Positions 1 through 9,246 of a stretch of 64,000 nt of DNA are shown here, piece by piece (the stretch's first letter is position 1; each line of letters begins with the position of its first letter). This DNA comes from Marinovum algicola. Its GTDB lineage: Bacteria > Pseudomonadota > Alphaproteobacteria > Rhodobacterales > Rhodobacteraceae. Both the position numbers and the translations under genes were made by a program. Under the pieces are notes generated by a model, which was not told where the DNA came from, searched no databases, and was given only the letters and a program-made list of their open reading frames with translations. The stretch is from contig NZ_FNYY01000004.1 of NCBI RefSeq assembly GCF_900109145.1, forward strand, positions 1 through 64,000. Direction: 5' to 3'.

Positions 1-296
1 TCTGTCAGCCAGAAAAGATCGGACATGTTCACCGCTCGTTTTTCGAACCGTGAATCACGCCGACAGGCGGAAATCAATGGGTCCTGACCCTAGGGAGATG
101 AACATTGACCGCGGAACGGTGAGCAAGCGTCGTGCAAGGTTAACGGCAAGAGGGTGAGAACAGCACGCCAAGGGCGGACAGCAGATTTTCGGCGATGCGG
201 CATTGCCGTCGCAGCATTTCGTCAGAGCGGACGTTCATCTCAAGAATCGTGAAGGCCGTGATCCATTCCGTCTTGCGACGCCAAATGTCTCAACAG
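1..296. other. Non-coding left margin of the presumed island
   Basis: No convincing gene is visible in these bases, which lie downstream of the subtilisin-like gene ietS and run to the window edge. Short open frames here have no recognisable product. I looked for a copy of the tRNA-Pro 3' end that could mark the far attachment site and saw none, so if one exists it lies to the left of the window. Confidence 0.4.
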
Positions 297-2924
297 TTAC
301 TGAGTTTGCCGTATCCTCAAGCGGTTCTCGATCTCTGTTTGAATGTCGTAACGGGTATCGATGGCCAGTTGCAGCGTAACGGCTATGGCGAAGCGGATGT
401 CTTCGTCTGGGCTCAGTCCGCCACCCGAAGAGTCGCTGCATTGTACTCGGATTGGTATGATCGCATCTGCGCCGAATGTGGGGGTCAAGACGCGCGCGTG
501 GGATAGCCGACGCGACCATACGGTTCCTTTGGTAATAGCATTTGACGTCGGAACGTCACCCTTCATCTTAAGTCGCCATTCCTTATCTGGTTCATCCCCT
601 TCATCAGCGGCAACCGCCTCAAGGCGTGCGAGCCTGTACCTTGCGCGAGCGATATCGATAGGAGAGAACCAGGCAAGTGTGACGAGGAGCGATCTATGCA
701 CCCGGTCATTTGACAATGACTGAGGCAGCGGCATTTCGAAGACCCGTGCACCATCTTTGCGGACTGTGCCGAGTCCGACCAACGTCGCTCCCTTGGGCGG
801 CCCTTCGCTCATAAGGTCTTCGTTTACAAGGCCATAACCGTATCCGGACAGGACCTCAGCACCGGCATGTTCATGGTGCTGGCCTGACGCCATTTGGGAG
901 CTGCGAAGGTCTGCTGCGCTTTCTGGCCAACGAGCCCCGTGGACAGTCAGGGTTCGCGTCAGAAGCGCCATGTCGCGTCGAGGGAGTTCTTGTCCTTCGT
1001 AGGCGCCGTCTGGGCCTGTCAATGCAGCGGCCGCTTGCAAGATGGATCTGGTGGTGAGCGCGGCTGCACAACTTGTGCCGCATGCCCAAGCTCGGTGACC
1101 GGATACTGCGGACGATTGCGGTGGCGCAGCGACAAGGAGGCCGGACGCGGGAAGGGCATTTGCTACCCGAAGGTTTAGATTTCCGCCACTGGAAGAAATG
1201 CGGACATCATGACGGCCGCCGACTGCCAATACATCAGGCTTGATGGCCCGGTATGCACCAGGCCCAGCCGCTGACGAAACCGCTGGAACCACCGATGCTG
1301 CGTCATGAACAGAGAGCACGCCAGCAGGCAGCGTCCCGACACCCTTGGCGGCGCTGCTCGTCGAAGCGGCACCAACCGTAAGCACGTTCATGGCTTCTGC
1401 TGGAGATAGCAGAGTTCGCCTATGCCGTTGGGCTCGCCGTGCTTCATCCGCCAACGCTTGACGAGTCTCGATGGCCGCATCCTCAAATGCGGTGGCGTTG
1501 ATCCCGGAGACTGTTAACGCATCGCCAACATTTCCGGCCGATACGACAAAGAGAACGCCGGCCCTATATGCCCACCAGTCAAGCAACCGGGCCAAGGCGC
1601 TCAAGCGGCCCGTGAAATGCCCATTCATCACGCCGATGGAGAGATTCACGACGAAGGCATCAGGAGCAATCGGGTTTTGGCCCTCTAACGCCGCAACAAG
1701 CGCTGTATGGATGACGTCGACGAATAGGCGACTTTCAGGCGAAACTGCAGCATTGTCATTGTCGACGAGCACGGGAACCGACAGAAGTCTGCTGTCGGAA
1801 ACTGGTACACCATCAGCGTCCAAATCACCTCGAAGAATCAACGAAGACATTGAGGTCGCATGACGACGCTGCCGAACCTGTGACAGGCGCACAAGATCAT
1901 GCACATCCTCGATGTAAACGCCATCGTTCAGATCAGGATGTGCCGCAATGGGGGTGCCATCCAGAAGCAGTGCGCGAGCTGGGAGTTCAGGGTCAAATTG
2001 AGCGTCATGCCGATCTCTTGATTCGTGCCCCGGGCCAGCGTCCCCTGCTTCGTCTTCAACCGGTATCGATTGGGCTATGGTTTGAGGTAAGATAAACTGC
2101 AACCCGTCCAACGTCGCCAGCCCTTCCGGCGCGGCGGGATTGTCCAGCATCTCTCGGACGGCCCCAGCGGGCATCGATACCAGTAGAGCGTCATAAACGA
2201 AATCGATCTCGGAGATTACGCTGCGCGCAATTATGTTGCCCCCGAAAGCTTCAACCCGTGCTTGAGCTTCTCGTCGCCATTGATTTCGGCGCTCATCGCT
2301 GCGCGTTGGCCAAATCTCAAGTTCGAGGCTAACGGCGACTTCGTCGTCGAAGGGTAAACGATCACGAATGATTTCGCGTGCCTCGCGTGTCAAACGATCC
2401 TGTGGTCCCCAAGGACGGAGTTCAGCCAATAGGTCAAAGAGATTGCGCCAAGGAGTTTGACCGTCCGGAAGGTCTTCACCTCGCCTGTAAGTTCGCCAAA
2501 GCCGACGTAAGGTCTGCAATGAGCCTTCAGTGGGCATCGTGGCATATAGAGTTGGATTTGCGAACTCGATTCCATCGATTGGCATCCCGTCAGGGAGGGC
2601 GTAATCGTCTTCGAGGTCCACCTCAGCCAGCACCTCAATACCTGCATCGCGCGCCACTCGAATGAGATTTGCGATCGGAACGGCAGAGACAAACACCATC
2701 GCGCGCTCGGGCGCTATTCCAGCAGGATCTGCCCGAAGCGAGACGCTGGCATCTTCGCCTTGAAAAGCTTGATCGAGGCGTGAGAATTCTCGTTCAAAGC
2801 GCTCAGCCTGAACCGTGTGGCCACCTGCAGCGCGCCGCGGACGGGGCATCTTGGGTGGAGAGCCTTGGATACGCTGAGCCGGCCGCTCTCTAATCGGAAG
2901 GGGGAGGATCGGTCGCTCGGTCAT
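297..2924 (-). CDS. ietS: IetS: subtilisin-like (S8) serine protease of the IetAS pair
   Basis: Large peptidase of the subtilase family, 875 residues, with no signal peptide, so probably cytoplasmic. Numbered from the chosen start, the catalytic Asp is near residue 322 (LLLDGTP), His near 355 (RHATSM), the oxyanion Asn near 465 (VSAGN) and Ser near 618 (GTSCAAA), so the triad is complete. About 320 residues precede the protease domain and about 240 follow it; neither part is recognised. I chose the ATG at 2924 (MTERPILP) because AGAAGGTG stands just before it; the frame is open for 15 more codons upstream. It overlaps the end of ietA by 35 bases, so the two are probably co-translated. Protease-plus-AAA-ATPase pairs of this kind are known as IetAS, first as a stability system of an Agrobacterium Ti plasmid and later as an antiphage system. 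G+C is clearly below the rest of the window, suggesting transfer. Confidence 0.85.
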   Translation of the reverse strand: MTERPILPLPIRERPAQRIQGSPPKMPRPRRAAGGHTVQAERFEREFSRLDQAFQGEDASVSLRADPAGIAPERAMVFVSAVPIANLIRVARDAGIEVLAEVDLEDDYALPDGMPIDGIEFANPTLYATMPTEGSLQTLRRLWRTYRRGEDLPDGQTPWRNLFDLLAELRPWGPQDRLTREAREIIRDRLPFDDEVAVSLELEIWPTRSDERRNQWRREAQARVEAFGGNIIARSVISEIDFVYDALLVSMPAGAVREMLDNPAAPEGLATLDGLQFILPQTIAQSIPVEDEAGDAGPGHESRDRHDAQFDPELPARALLLDGTPIAAHPDLNDGVYIEDVHDLVRLSQVRQRRHATSMSSLILRGDLDADGVPVSDSRLLSVPVLVDNDNAAVSPESRLFVDVIHTALVAALEGQNPIAPDAFVVNLSIGVMNGHFTGRLSALARLLDWWAYRAGVLFVVSAGNVGDALTVSGINATAFEDAAIETRQALADEARRAQRHRRTLLSPAEAMNVLTVGAASTSSAAKGVGTLPAGVLSVHDAASVVPAVSSAAGPGAYRAIKPDVLAVGGRHDVRISSSGGNLNLRVANALPASGLLVAAPPQSSAVSGHRAWACGTSCAAALTTRSILQAAAALTGPDGAYEGQELPRRDMALLTRTLTVHGARWPESAADLRSSQMASGQHHEHAGAEVLSGYGYGLVNEDLMSEGPPKGATLVGLGTVRKDGARVFEMPLPQSLSNDRVHRSLLVTLAWFSPIDIARARYRLARLEAVAADEGDEPDKEWRLKMKGDVPTSNAITKGTVWSRRLSHARVLTPTFGADAIIPIRVQCSDSSGGGLSPDEDIRFAIAVTLQLAIDTRYDIQTEIENRLRIRQTQ

Positions 2925-3912
2925 GGAAATCACCTTCTGGTGCTCGGCCGGATTGGTTGTGCCAAGCACGTATTCGATCGTTGATCAATGTTCTCAATGT
3001 TATACGTCCCTGTGCAAGAGCGCAGCGACGATGTAAGTCATGAAAAAAGGTCTCGGCCTCAGAAAAGCTGAGTGGCGCTACCGCTTCTCTGAGACGCTTC
3101 GGCGTATATCCACCCGGACCATCGAATTCCCGAAGTCGCTCAGCAAAATAGGACGTCATGTGCTCATCATCGGGGCGATCGAGCGTCAGACGGATTTCGA
3201 ACCTGCGCCACGTTGCGCGGTCCAGTAGCTCGGGATGGTTGGTGGCTCCAACCAGAACGCAGTAGGATGGGAGATCGTCAAGCTGCAACAACAGCGAAGT
3301 GACCAGTCTCTTTATTTCGCCGGTTTCGTGCAGGTCCCCTCGTTCCTTGCCGATCGCGTCGAACTCATCAAAGAAGAGGACGCAGGGCTCGGTTCGGACA
3401 TAATCGAACAGCCTCCGGAGCCTTTGAGCGGTTTCACCGAGGTAGCTGGTGATGACCGCGTCATATCGAACGACGAACAATGGCAAGGCAAGCTCAGAAG
3501 CTATGGACTCCGCCAAGGACGTTTTGCCGTTGCCCGGCGGACCAACAAGCAGCAGCCGATGCCGGGGTTCATATCCATGTGCCCTTAGTACATCGGCGCG
3601 CGCCTGCTCTTCGATGAGTTCAAGGCACGCATTTCGGTTTGCTTGGGTCAGATAGAGCTGAGACAATGCTCGCTCAGGATGGCGGCGATCAATTCCGCCC
3701 GAGCCATCTCGAACTCTTAGGCTGCCGTTGGCCGGGCGTCCTGAAATATTGGAGACAGGCGCAGCAGAAACCGCTTTGGCAATACGATCAGCGACGCCAG
3801 TGTGCTTCTTCGCGCGCTCCTCAGCCGCGATGGCTTCAGCAGTAACCCGGACGGCGTCCTGGTTACCCGATACTCCGGCCTTGACAAGTTCGACGATCAG
3901 CTCGCTGCGCAC
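2890..3912 (-). CDS. ietA: IetA: AAA+ ATPase partner of the subtilisin-like protease
   Basis: A 340-residue AAA+ ATPase. The Walker A motif GPPGNGKTS lies at residues 124-132, Walker B (VLFFDEFDA) at about 178-186, and a sensor-1-like segment (VGATNHPE) near 222-229. The first 80 residues are a less conserved helical region. The start is GTG at 3912, with GGAG seven bases upstream. Its 3' end overlaps the ietS start, the arrangement expected of an ATPase that controls or delivers substrate to a partner protease. In the Ti-plasmid case the pair was described as toxin-antitoxin-like, with the ATPase as the protective partner; whether that holds here is inference. There is no transposase or integrase in the visible part of the island. 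Confidence 0.85.
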   Translation of the reverse strand: MRSELIVELVKAGVSGNQDAVRVTAEAIAAEERAKKHTGVADRIAKAVSAAPVSNISGRPANGSLRVRDGSGGIDRRHPERALSQLYLTQANRNACLELIEEQARADVLRAHGYEPRHRLLLVGPPGNGKTSLAESIASELALPLFVVRYDAVITSYLGETAQRLRRLFDYVRTEPCVLFFDEFDAIGKERGDLHETGEIKRLVTSLLLQLDDLPSYCVLVGATNHPELLDRATWRRFEIRLTLDRPDDEHMTSYFAERLREFDGPGGYTPKRLREAVAPLSFSEAETFFHDLHRRCALAQGRITLRTLINDRIRAWHNQSGRAPEGDFHDRATDPPPSD

Positions 3913-4370
3913 AAAATTCTCCAGTCCGGTATCTGACCGATTTCGTACTTCTATGACGGATTCTAAAGAATGTCATCCGATTAGCCGTTTTTCTTTCCGC
4001 AAGAGCGTTGACCTAGGCGAGGCGACCCTCTTGGGCAATGCCGCGTCCGCATCATCGTTCGAAGTTTGAACGACCGTTTCGGCGGAACCGCACCGCTGCG
4101 CGCCGTGTGATCACAAGTGGCCACTTTGGGCCGAAATTTCCGCGACAACGCAGCGAAGCGTAGGCTCGCTGTGTCAGCCATTAGCCTTGTCGGCAACCTT
4201 AGGGTTCCGGGCAGATTCCACGTTTTCATGAAGCGGCGCACCCGCATGGCGGGTGCAGATAAGGTGTTTGCCCTCTAGCGGCGGGCAAACCGAGCCAGAG
4301 CGCGGCGGCACCCAAAGGGCACATCGTGACGCCAAAGGGCAAATGCCCTGACTATCGACACTTGTTTCAT
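3913..4370. other. Gene-poor stretch between ietA and tRNA-Pro, with inverted repeats
   Basis: These 458 bases carry no gene I can support. A minus-strand frame at 3981-4247 (88 codons) looks like random or decayed sequence. Visible structure: an inverted repeat TTTGCCC/GGGCAAA at 4267-4273 and 4283-4289, a second short one at 4336-4349, and the word CCAAAGGGC present twice (4312-4320 and 4332-4340). Because the stretch abuts the 3' end of tRNA-Pro, it is where an island attachment site would be expected. The promoter of ietA should also lie here. Confidence 0.5.
4336..4349 (-). terminator. Possible terminator of tRNA-Pro
   Basis: A compact inverted repeat (AGGGCA/TGCCCT) lies about 21 bases beyond the 3' end of the tRNA. 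On the minus strand it is followed by TTTGG. The loop is very short, so only four or five pairs would form and the call is weak. Confidence 0.35.
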
Positions 4371-4447
4371 TGGTCGGAGTGAGAGGATTCGAACCTCCGG
4401 CCCCTGCCTCCCGAAGACAGTGCTCTACCAGGCTGAGCTACACTCCG
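4371..4447 (-). tRNA. tRNA-Pro (CGG anticodon)
   Basis: Read on the minus strand, this folds as a complete cloverleaf. The acceptor arm CGGAGTG pairs with CACTCCG. The D arm contains AGCCTGGTAGA. The anticodon loop TTCGGGA gives anticodon CGG, the T arm contains GGTTCGAATCC, and the discriminator is A. The terminal CCA is encoded (4371-4373). The genes immediately beyond its 3' end differ in base composition from the rest of the window, which suggests this tRNA has served as an integration site. Confidence 0.95.
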
Positions 4448-4494
4448 ACCGTGACCGGCGGATTACATCGGTGCTTGCGGCAATGCAAGAGGTT

Positions 4495-5439
4495 TCAGTC
4501 GCTTTTCCAGCGCTTCAGGATCGCCGACGTGCGAAGGCTGCCGGGGCTGTAGCCGCGACTGCGGTTGCGCAGCACCGGCGTGTTGCTGGATTTGCCGCCG
4601 CGGCTCTCGCGATAGACGATGTAGAGGCCGGAAAGGATGATCAGCCCGGCGCCGGAAATCGTCGGCCGATCCAGGCTTTCACCGAACAGCAGAAAGCCGA
4701 AGAAGGTGGCCCAGATGATTTGCGAATATTGCATCGGCGCCACGATGGCCGCCTCGCCGAAGCGATAGGCGGCGATGACACACATGCTGGCGGTAAAGCC
4801 CAGCAAGGCCATGATGCCGAGACCGCCGAGATCCAGCATCGGCATCGGCACATAGACAAAGGGCAGTGCCAGGCCCATCAGGATGAAATTGCCCGCCAGC
4901 GGATAGAGCAGCAGCACAACGGTGCGCTCTTCCTTGCCGATCTTGCGCACCACCACCGAGGACAGCGCGTTGCAGAAGGCAGAGCCCAGCGCCGCCGCAT
5001 GGCCCAGCGTCAGCTCCTGCGCACCGGGCCGCAGCACCACGATCACCCCCAGCAGCCCGATCAGCACCGCCGCCCAGCGGTGCGGGCCGACGCTTTCGCC
5101 CAGCATCGGGATCGCCAGCACGGTAATCAGGATCGGCGCGGCAAAGAGCAGCGTGTAAGTCTGGGCAAGGGGAAGCACGGAAAAGGCATAAAACGCCAGA
5201 AGGCCCGCCCCCAGCGCGCCAAAGACCCGCACCGAGACCCACCAGGGATGCACCGGGCGCAGGTTCTCGCGGGTCGGATCGCTCATCAGCACGAAGGTCA
5301 GCAACGGAAAGCTGAACAGCCCGGCAAAAAAGATGATCTGGACCGGCGAATAGCTGCTGCCGAGGTATTTCACCACGACATCATGCACCGAAAACATGGC
5401 AAAGCCCAAAAGGGCAAAGAGCAGGCCTTTGATGTTCAT
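4495..5439 (-). CDS. EamA/DMT-family membrane transporter
   Basis: A protein of about 314 residues with ten hydrophobic segments arranged as two EamA repeats, the usual plan of drug/metabolite transporters. It sits in the inner membrane. Alphaproteobacterial relatives include S-adenosylmethionine importers and exporters of unknown amino acids or metabolites; the sequence does not decide the substrate. I chose the internal ATG at 5439 (MNIKGLLFALLG), which begins right at the first membrane segment. A start 15 codons earlier would add a charged tail, and neither has a strong ribosome binding site. The C-terminus is a basic soluble tail of about 30 residues. It is monocistronic, between leuB and tRNA-Pro. 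Confidence 0.85.
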   Translation of the reverse strand: MNIKGLLFALLGFAMFSVHDVVVKYLGSSYSPVQIIFFAGLFSFPLLTFVLMSDPTRENLRPVHPWWVSVRVFGALGAGLLAFYAFSVLPLAQTYTLLFAAPILITVLAIPMLGESVGPHRWAAVLIGLLGVIVVLRPGAQELTLGHAAALGSAFCNALSSVVVRKIGKEERTVVLLLYPLAGNFILMGLALPFVYVPMPMLDLGGLGIMALLGFTASMCVIAAYRFGEAAIVAPMQYSQIIWATFFGFLLFGESLDRPTISGAGLIILSGLYIVYRESRGGKSSNTPVLRNRSRGYSPGSLRTSAILKRWKSD

Positions 5440-5556
5440 GGGGTCTCGCAGAAGTTCTGGCCGCGGCCAATTTGCGTCATGCACGTGTTACGGCGATTTG
5501 ACGCCGGGGATCAAGCCCCGGGGCGGCGCGGCCCGGACCGGAGCCGCAAGCCGTGG

Positions 5557-5585
5557 CGTGATCGCCCCGCGCGGGGGCGATCACG
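5557..5585 (-). terminator. Strong hairpin after leuB
   Basis: Perfect 12-base arms (CGTGATCGCCCC at 5557-5568 and its complement at 5574-5585) enclose a five-base loop nine bases past the leuB stop. There is no U-tract on the minus strand, so it may act with Rho or protect the message end rather than terminate by itself. Confidence 0.6.
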
Positions 5586-5594
5586 CGGTCTGGC

Positions 5595-6701
5595 TCAGAG
5601 CGAGGCGTCGAGCGCCGCGAGAACGGCGTCGCCAGCCTCGGAGGTCGAGGCCGGCTTGGCGCCTTCGGCCTGCAAAAGGTCGGCGGTGCGCACGCCGTCG
5701 GCCAGCACCTTTTCGACAGCCTTTTCCAGCCGGTCGGCCTCGGCGCCCTGGTCGAAGCTGTAGCGCAGCGCCATGGCAAAGCTCAGGATACAGGCGATCG
5801 GGTTGGCCTTGCCCTGCCCCGCGATGTCGGGCGCCGAGCCATGCACCGGCTCGTAGAGCGCCTTCGGCCGGCCGTTCTCCATCGGCGCGCCGAGCGAGGC
5901 CGAGGGCAGCATGCCGAGCGAACCGGTCAGCATCGCCGCGAGGTCCGACAGCAGGTCGCCAAAGAGATTGTCGGTCACGATCACGTCGAACTGCTTGGGC
6001 CAGCGGGTGAGCTGCATGGCGCCGGCGTCGGCATACATGTGCGACAGCTCGACATCGGGGTATTCCGCCTGATGCACCTCGGTGACCACGTCGCGCCAGA
6101 GCACGCCGCTTTCCATCACATTGGCCTTTTCCATCGAGCAGAGCTTGTTGCCACGCTTGCGGGCCAGTTCGAAGGCCGACCGGGCGACGCGCGCGATCTC
6201 GCTCTCGGTGTAACGCTGGGTGTTGATGCCGACGCGCTCGTTGCCTTCCTTGATCACGCCGCGCGGCTCGCCGAAATAGACACCCGAGGTCAGCTCGCGC
6301 ACGATCATGATGTCGAGGCCCGAAACCACGTCGGTTTTCAGCGACGAGAAATCCGCCAGCGCGTCGAAACATTGTGCCGGGCGCAGGTTGGCATAGAGGT
6401 CCATTTCTTTGCGCAGACGCAGAAGGCCGCGCTCGGGCTTGAGCGAGAAGTCGAGGGTGTCGTATTGCGGCCCGCCCACGGCGCCCAGCAGGACGGCATC
6501 GACCTCCTGCGCCTTGGCCATGGTGTCGTCATGCAGCGGCGTGCCGTGTTTGTCGTAGGCGCAGCCGCCGACGAGATCTTCGCTGACCTCGAACTTGAGC
6601 CCGCGCTTGTCGCCGTACCAGTCGATGATCCGGCGGACCTGCTGCATGACCTCGGGGCCGATGCCGTCACCCGGCAGGATCAGAAGGGAAGGCGTGCTCA
6701 T
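5595..6701 (-). CDS. leuB: 3-isopropylmalate dehydrogenase
   Basis: Cytoplasmic enzyme of leucine synthesis: it oxidises and decarboxylates 3-isopropylmalate to 2-oxoisocaproate with NAD. The 368 residues are the usual length. The N-terminus has the family nucleotide-fold start ([12 protein letters not shown]), the segment [12 protein letters not shown] lies near 80, and the conserved metal- and substrate-binding segment with [12 protein letters not shown] lies near 245. GGAACC precedes the ATG. leuC and leuD lie upstream on the same strand, separated by a CVNH gene, a membrane-protein gene and an EEP-family gene. That spread leu order is usual in Rhodobacteraceae. Confidence 0.97.
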   Translation of the reverse strand: MSTPSLLILPGDGIGPEVMQQVRRIIDWYGDKRGLKFEVSEDLVGGCAYDKHGTPLHDDTMAKAQEVDAVLLGAVGGPQYDTLDFSLKPERGLLRLRKEMDLYANLRPAQCFDALADFSSLKTDVVSGLDIMIVRELTSGVYFGEPRGVIKEGNERVGINTQRYTESEIARVARSAFELARKRGNKLCSMEKANVMESGVLWRDVVTEVHQAEYPDVELSHMYADAGAMQLTRWPKQFDVIVTDNLFGDLLSDLAAMLTGSLGMLPSASLGAPMENGRPKALYEPVHGSAPDIAGQGKANPIACILSFAMALRYSFDQGAEADRLEKAVEKVLADGVRTADLLQAEGAKPASTSEAGDAVLAALDASL

Positions 6702-6789
6702 GAGGCGGTTCCTTTGTCACAAAAACGTTCCCGCATCGCCTATCCAATGCCTGCCGGAGGGTCAAGAATGACGAGGCCCGCGCGCCTCT

Positions 6790-6876
6790 CGTCCCGCGCG
6801 CGCCGGACCGCGCTCCGGGGCCTCCGGGCCAAGGGGGAGGCCCCGGATCAGGTCCGGGACGGGGTCACCGGCCCGG
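6790..6876. repeat. Dispersed palindromic repeat, family A, copy 1
   Basis: Between leuB and the EEP gene. It contains a CCGGACCG...CTCCGG unit followed by GGCCCCGGATCAGGTCCGG, the second arm shared with copies at 17387, 29323, 45730 and 45881. The G+C-rich arms can fold on themselves. This looks like a REP-type intergenic element. Confidence 0.6.
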
Positions 6877-7914
6877 CGGCCAGTCGATATCAACCCAGAC
6901 CAGCGCATGCCGCGAGGCCCGTGCCGCCAGGCTGTCGGGCGCCGGCCAGCGGGTGCCGCTGCCGAGCACCGTCAGATCGGCCGCGGGCAGGACGTAATCG
7001 ACCCGCAGGTTGCCCGGCACCGGATCGGTCCAATTGGCGGTGTCGCGCGCCGGATCGCCGCGCTGGCCGGGAGTGGCCTCTTCCGCGGCGGCCGGATCCC
7101 GCGGAGCCGGGTCTTGCAGGCGCGGGTCGGCCAGCAGCGTGCGGATCGCCGCATGGCGGCCCTCGCCATCCTCGGGGTCGAGGTTGGCATTGCCCATCAG
7201 CACCAGGTTTTGCGGCACCGCCCCGAAAGCGCCGTCGAGATAGTGCCGCCAGAAGATCACCTCGTCGTGGTTGCGCCGGCCGTTGCGGTCCTCGGGCCCG
7301 TCGAACACCGGGGGCGTGGCGGAAAAGGCCAGCACGGTCAACTGGCCGCCCGGCAGGGTCAGCGGCACCGCCCAATGCGCCACGCTTGACAGCGGCAGCA
7401 CGTCCTGCGCCGCCGCCGGGAGCTCCGCCCCCGCCATCAGATTGCCCGGCAGGTCGCGCCAGAGCCGCGCCGAGAAATCCCGCGCGCCCGCCGCCAGCGG
7501 ATAGCGTGACAGCAGCGCCATGCCGTTGTCGCCGGTGAAAAAGCCGAAGCCCAGCGCATCCTCGGGCTCTTGCCGGCGCCCGTCAGCATCGAGATCCACC
7601 CCGATGTCGCGCCCGGCATTCTGTGCCGGTGCGAAAAGATGCGGATAATCGGGTCCCGCCGTGGCGATCCGGTCGCGCAGCGCGTGCAGGCTCAGCAGCG
7701 TCAGGTCATGGTCGATGTCGGTGAGCAGCAGGATATCGGGCCGCACCTCGGCCAGCAGCCGCACCACCGCCGCGACCTGCGGATCCTCACCCTTGCGGAT
7801 ATCGCGCAGCAGCAGGCCGGGCCCCTTGCGGCTCAGTTCCACATGCCAAGTGGCAAGGCGCAGCGGCTCGGCGCCAAGCGGCGGCCCGACCAGGCAACAG
7901 AAAAGAAGGATCAG
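6865..7914 (-). CDS. Exported endonuclease/exonuclease/phosphatase-family protein
   Basis: A protein of about 350 residues whose N-terminus is a hydrophobic stretch (LILLFCCLVGPPLGA) reading as a signal peptide, followed by RLATWHVELS, the typical opening of the EEP fold. Further segments (LLTDIDHD, DNGMALLSRYPL, MGNANLDPED, DYVLP) match the metal and phosphate sites of this fold. Probable periplasmic hydrolase; substrate unknown. The start is uncertain. The frame is open back to 8040, but the upstream part overlaps the coding sequence of the preceding gene. I placed the start at a CTG at 7914 that overlaps that gene's stop as CTGA. ATGs at 8025 and 8040 are alternatives, with a long basic leader. 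Confidence 0.75.
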   Translation of the reverse strand: MILLFCCLVGPPLGAEPLRLATWHVELSRKGPGLLLRDIRKGEDPQVAAVVRLLAEVRPDILLLTDIDHDLTLLSLHALRDRIATAGPDYPHLFAPAQNAGRDIGVDLDADGRRQEPEDALGFGFFTGDNGMALLSRYPLAAGARDFSARLWRDLPGNLMAGAELPAAAQDVLPLSSVAHWAVPLTLPGGQLTVLAFSATPPVFDGPEDRNGRRNHDEVIFWRHYLDGAFGAVPQNLVLMGNANLDPEDGEGRHAAIRTLLADPRLQDPAPRDPAAAEEATPGQRGDPARDTANWTDPVPGNLRVDYVLPAADLTVLGSGTRWPAPDSLAARASRHALVWVDIDWPPGR

Positions 7915-8738
7915 CCAGCGTGCTGGGCGCGCGCATAGGCGCGGCGGCGCTTTTCCTCGATCAGGTCGGCCACCCGGCCCATGGCGATGCCGCGCATGAT
8001 CATGCTGGCGGGAATGAAGGCCCATGCAACCATCGTCCATACAAAGCTCTGCGAGTCAAACAGCGTGAAGGCATCGAACACCCCGGAGGCCAGCCGGATA
8101 CCGGCCGGGATCACGAAGGGCAGGACAACCCCTGCCGCGATGTTGAGCCAGCCGTCGCGGCGCAGCCGGGGCAGCACGTCGCCGCCGGTGGTCGGATCGA
8201 AAAGCGGCAGGTTGACCCAGACGTTGAACGCCCCGTTGCGCGACGGCCAGTCATAGACATGCACCAGAAGCGCGAACGTGCCAAGAGCGGTAAGCGACAT
8301 GGCATAGACCATCGCCGCGCCGTCGCGGGCCCGCTCGATCAGCTCGAGGCTGGAATCCGTGGGCAGGCCGTAGATGAAGATGCGCACCGGCGAATACGGC
8401 AGATCGAGCAGTTCGCCCATTGCCGAAGCCCCGCGCGAGACGATGCCGGTCAGCACGCCGGGATGCCCGGCATGACGGGTCAGCCAGGTCAGGCAGATCA
8501 CCATCAGCATCAGCATGACAAAGCGCATGCGGTTGAACGGCGGCGCGTGCCGGAACTCGACAAAGCTGGGGTAGGACGAGGAATATTCGGCAAAGACAAA
8601 GACCGCCGCGAGGAGCGCGACCAGCACCGATATCTGTGCGCCATCGGAACCGTTCGGGCCCAGCATCAAAGCTGGCAGAACCACCAGGCTTGACACCAGC
8701 AACGCCCGTACCGCCGCACCGAATATGCGTGAAATCAC
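7911..8738 (-). CDS. Conserved membrane protein of unknown function
   Basis: About 275 residues with around six hydrophobic segments (near 10-30, 35-50, 70-85, 140-160, 205-225 and 235-255), so an inner-membrane protein. The C-terminus is basic (EEKRRRAYARAQ). I do not recognise a named domain. I chose GTG at 8738 (VISRIFGAAVRAL) because AAGGGAACGGGG lies just before it and it opens directly at the first membrane segment; the frame stays open to 8879. Its stop overlaps the start region of the EEP-family gene, so the two are probably one transcript. Confidence 0.75.
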   Translation of the reverse strand: MISRIFGAAVRALLVSSLVVLPALMLGPNGSDGAQISVLVALLAAVFVFAEYSSSYPSFVEFRHAPPFNRMRFVMLMLMVICLTWLTRHAGHPGVLTGIVSRGASAMGELLDLPYSPVRIFIYGLPTDSSLELIERARDGAAMVYAMSLTALGTFALLVHVYDWPSRNGAFNVWVNLPLFDPTTGGDVLPRLRRDGWLNIAAGVVLPFVIPAGIRLASGVFDAFTLFDSQSFVWTMVAWAFIPASMIMRGIAMGRVADLIEEKRRRAYARAQHAG

Positions 8739-9246
8739 TGCCCCGTTCCCTTCAATCCGGTTGGACACGGTACGATGCCGTGCCCTTGTTCCAGTTTGAT
8801 GCCGCTTGGGTTCTGCGGCCTGCCTCATTCTTGCCCAATTGTTGCCCCCTTTCGGCCGGTCTCTCAACCGTCTGTTCACAGTATTGAAACTATTCGGGCA
8901 ATTTCGTGGGATAGGTGGTGCCCGATTGCATCAATAATAGGGCAGGAAAACGTCAATGAAAACAGCGCACACCAGATGTAGCGGCGCATAGGTATAGGGA
9001 TACAAGCCCCACCATATTCCTTCGAATTGCCGCCCTATTCGAAAGTATCGCTGCAATCGTCTTTCGAGCGCGATTGCGGCGCCCCCTCACAATCGCATCC
9101 GCCTGTCACCCCGGTCACGGGGCACCATCTTTCCTGCTCCGAGGGAGCCTGATTCGCGCAATTCTACCTTTGGGTGATAGGTTGCCTCGGGTACGCTCCG
9201 CTCGGGTCGCGCCTGAAGCGGCCGGATAGATCAAGGGGAGACCTCC
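8739..9246. other. Intergenic region between a membrane-protein gene and the CVNH gene
   Basis: About 500 bases with no supported gene, holding the divergent promoters of the two flanking genes. It is visibly more A+T-rich at 8860-9060 than its neighbours. An inverted pair TCGGGCA/TGCCCGA lies near 8895-8930. I recognise no RNA family here. Confidence 0.5.

Noticed and set aside
3981-4247. 88-codon minus-strand frame between ietA and tRNA-Pro
   Set aside because: No domain, no good ribosome binding site, and a composition unlike either the island or core genes; at most a decayed remnant.
8893-8930. Inverted pair near 8895-8930 as a structured RNA
   Set aside because: Seven-base arms far apart with no further pairing; could be chance.
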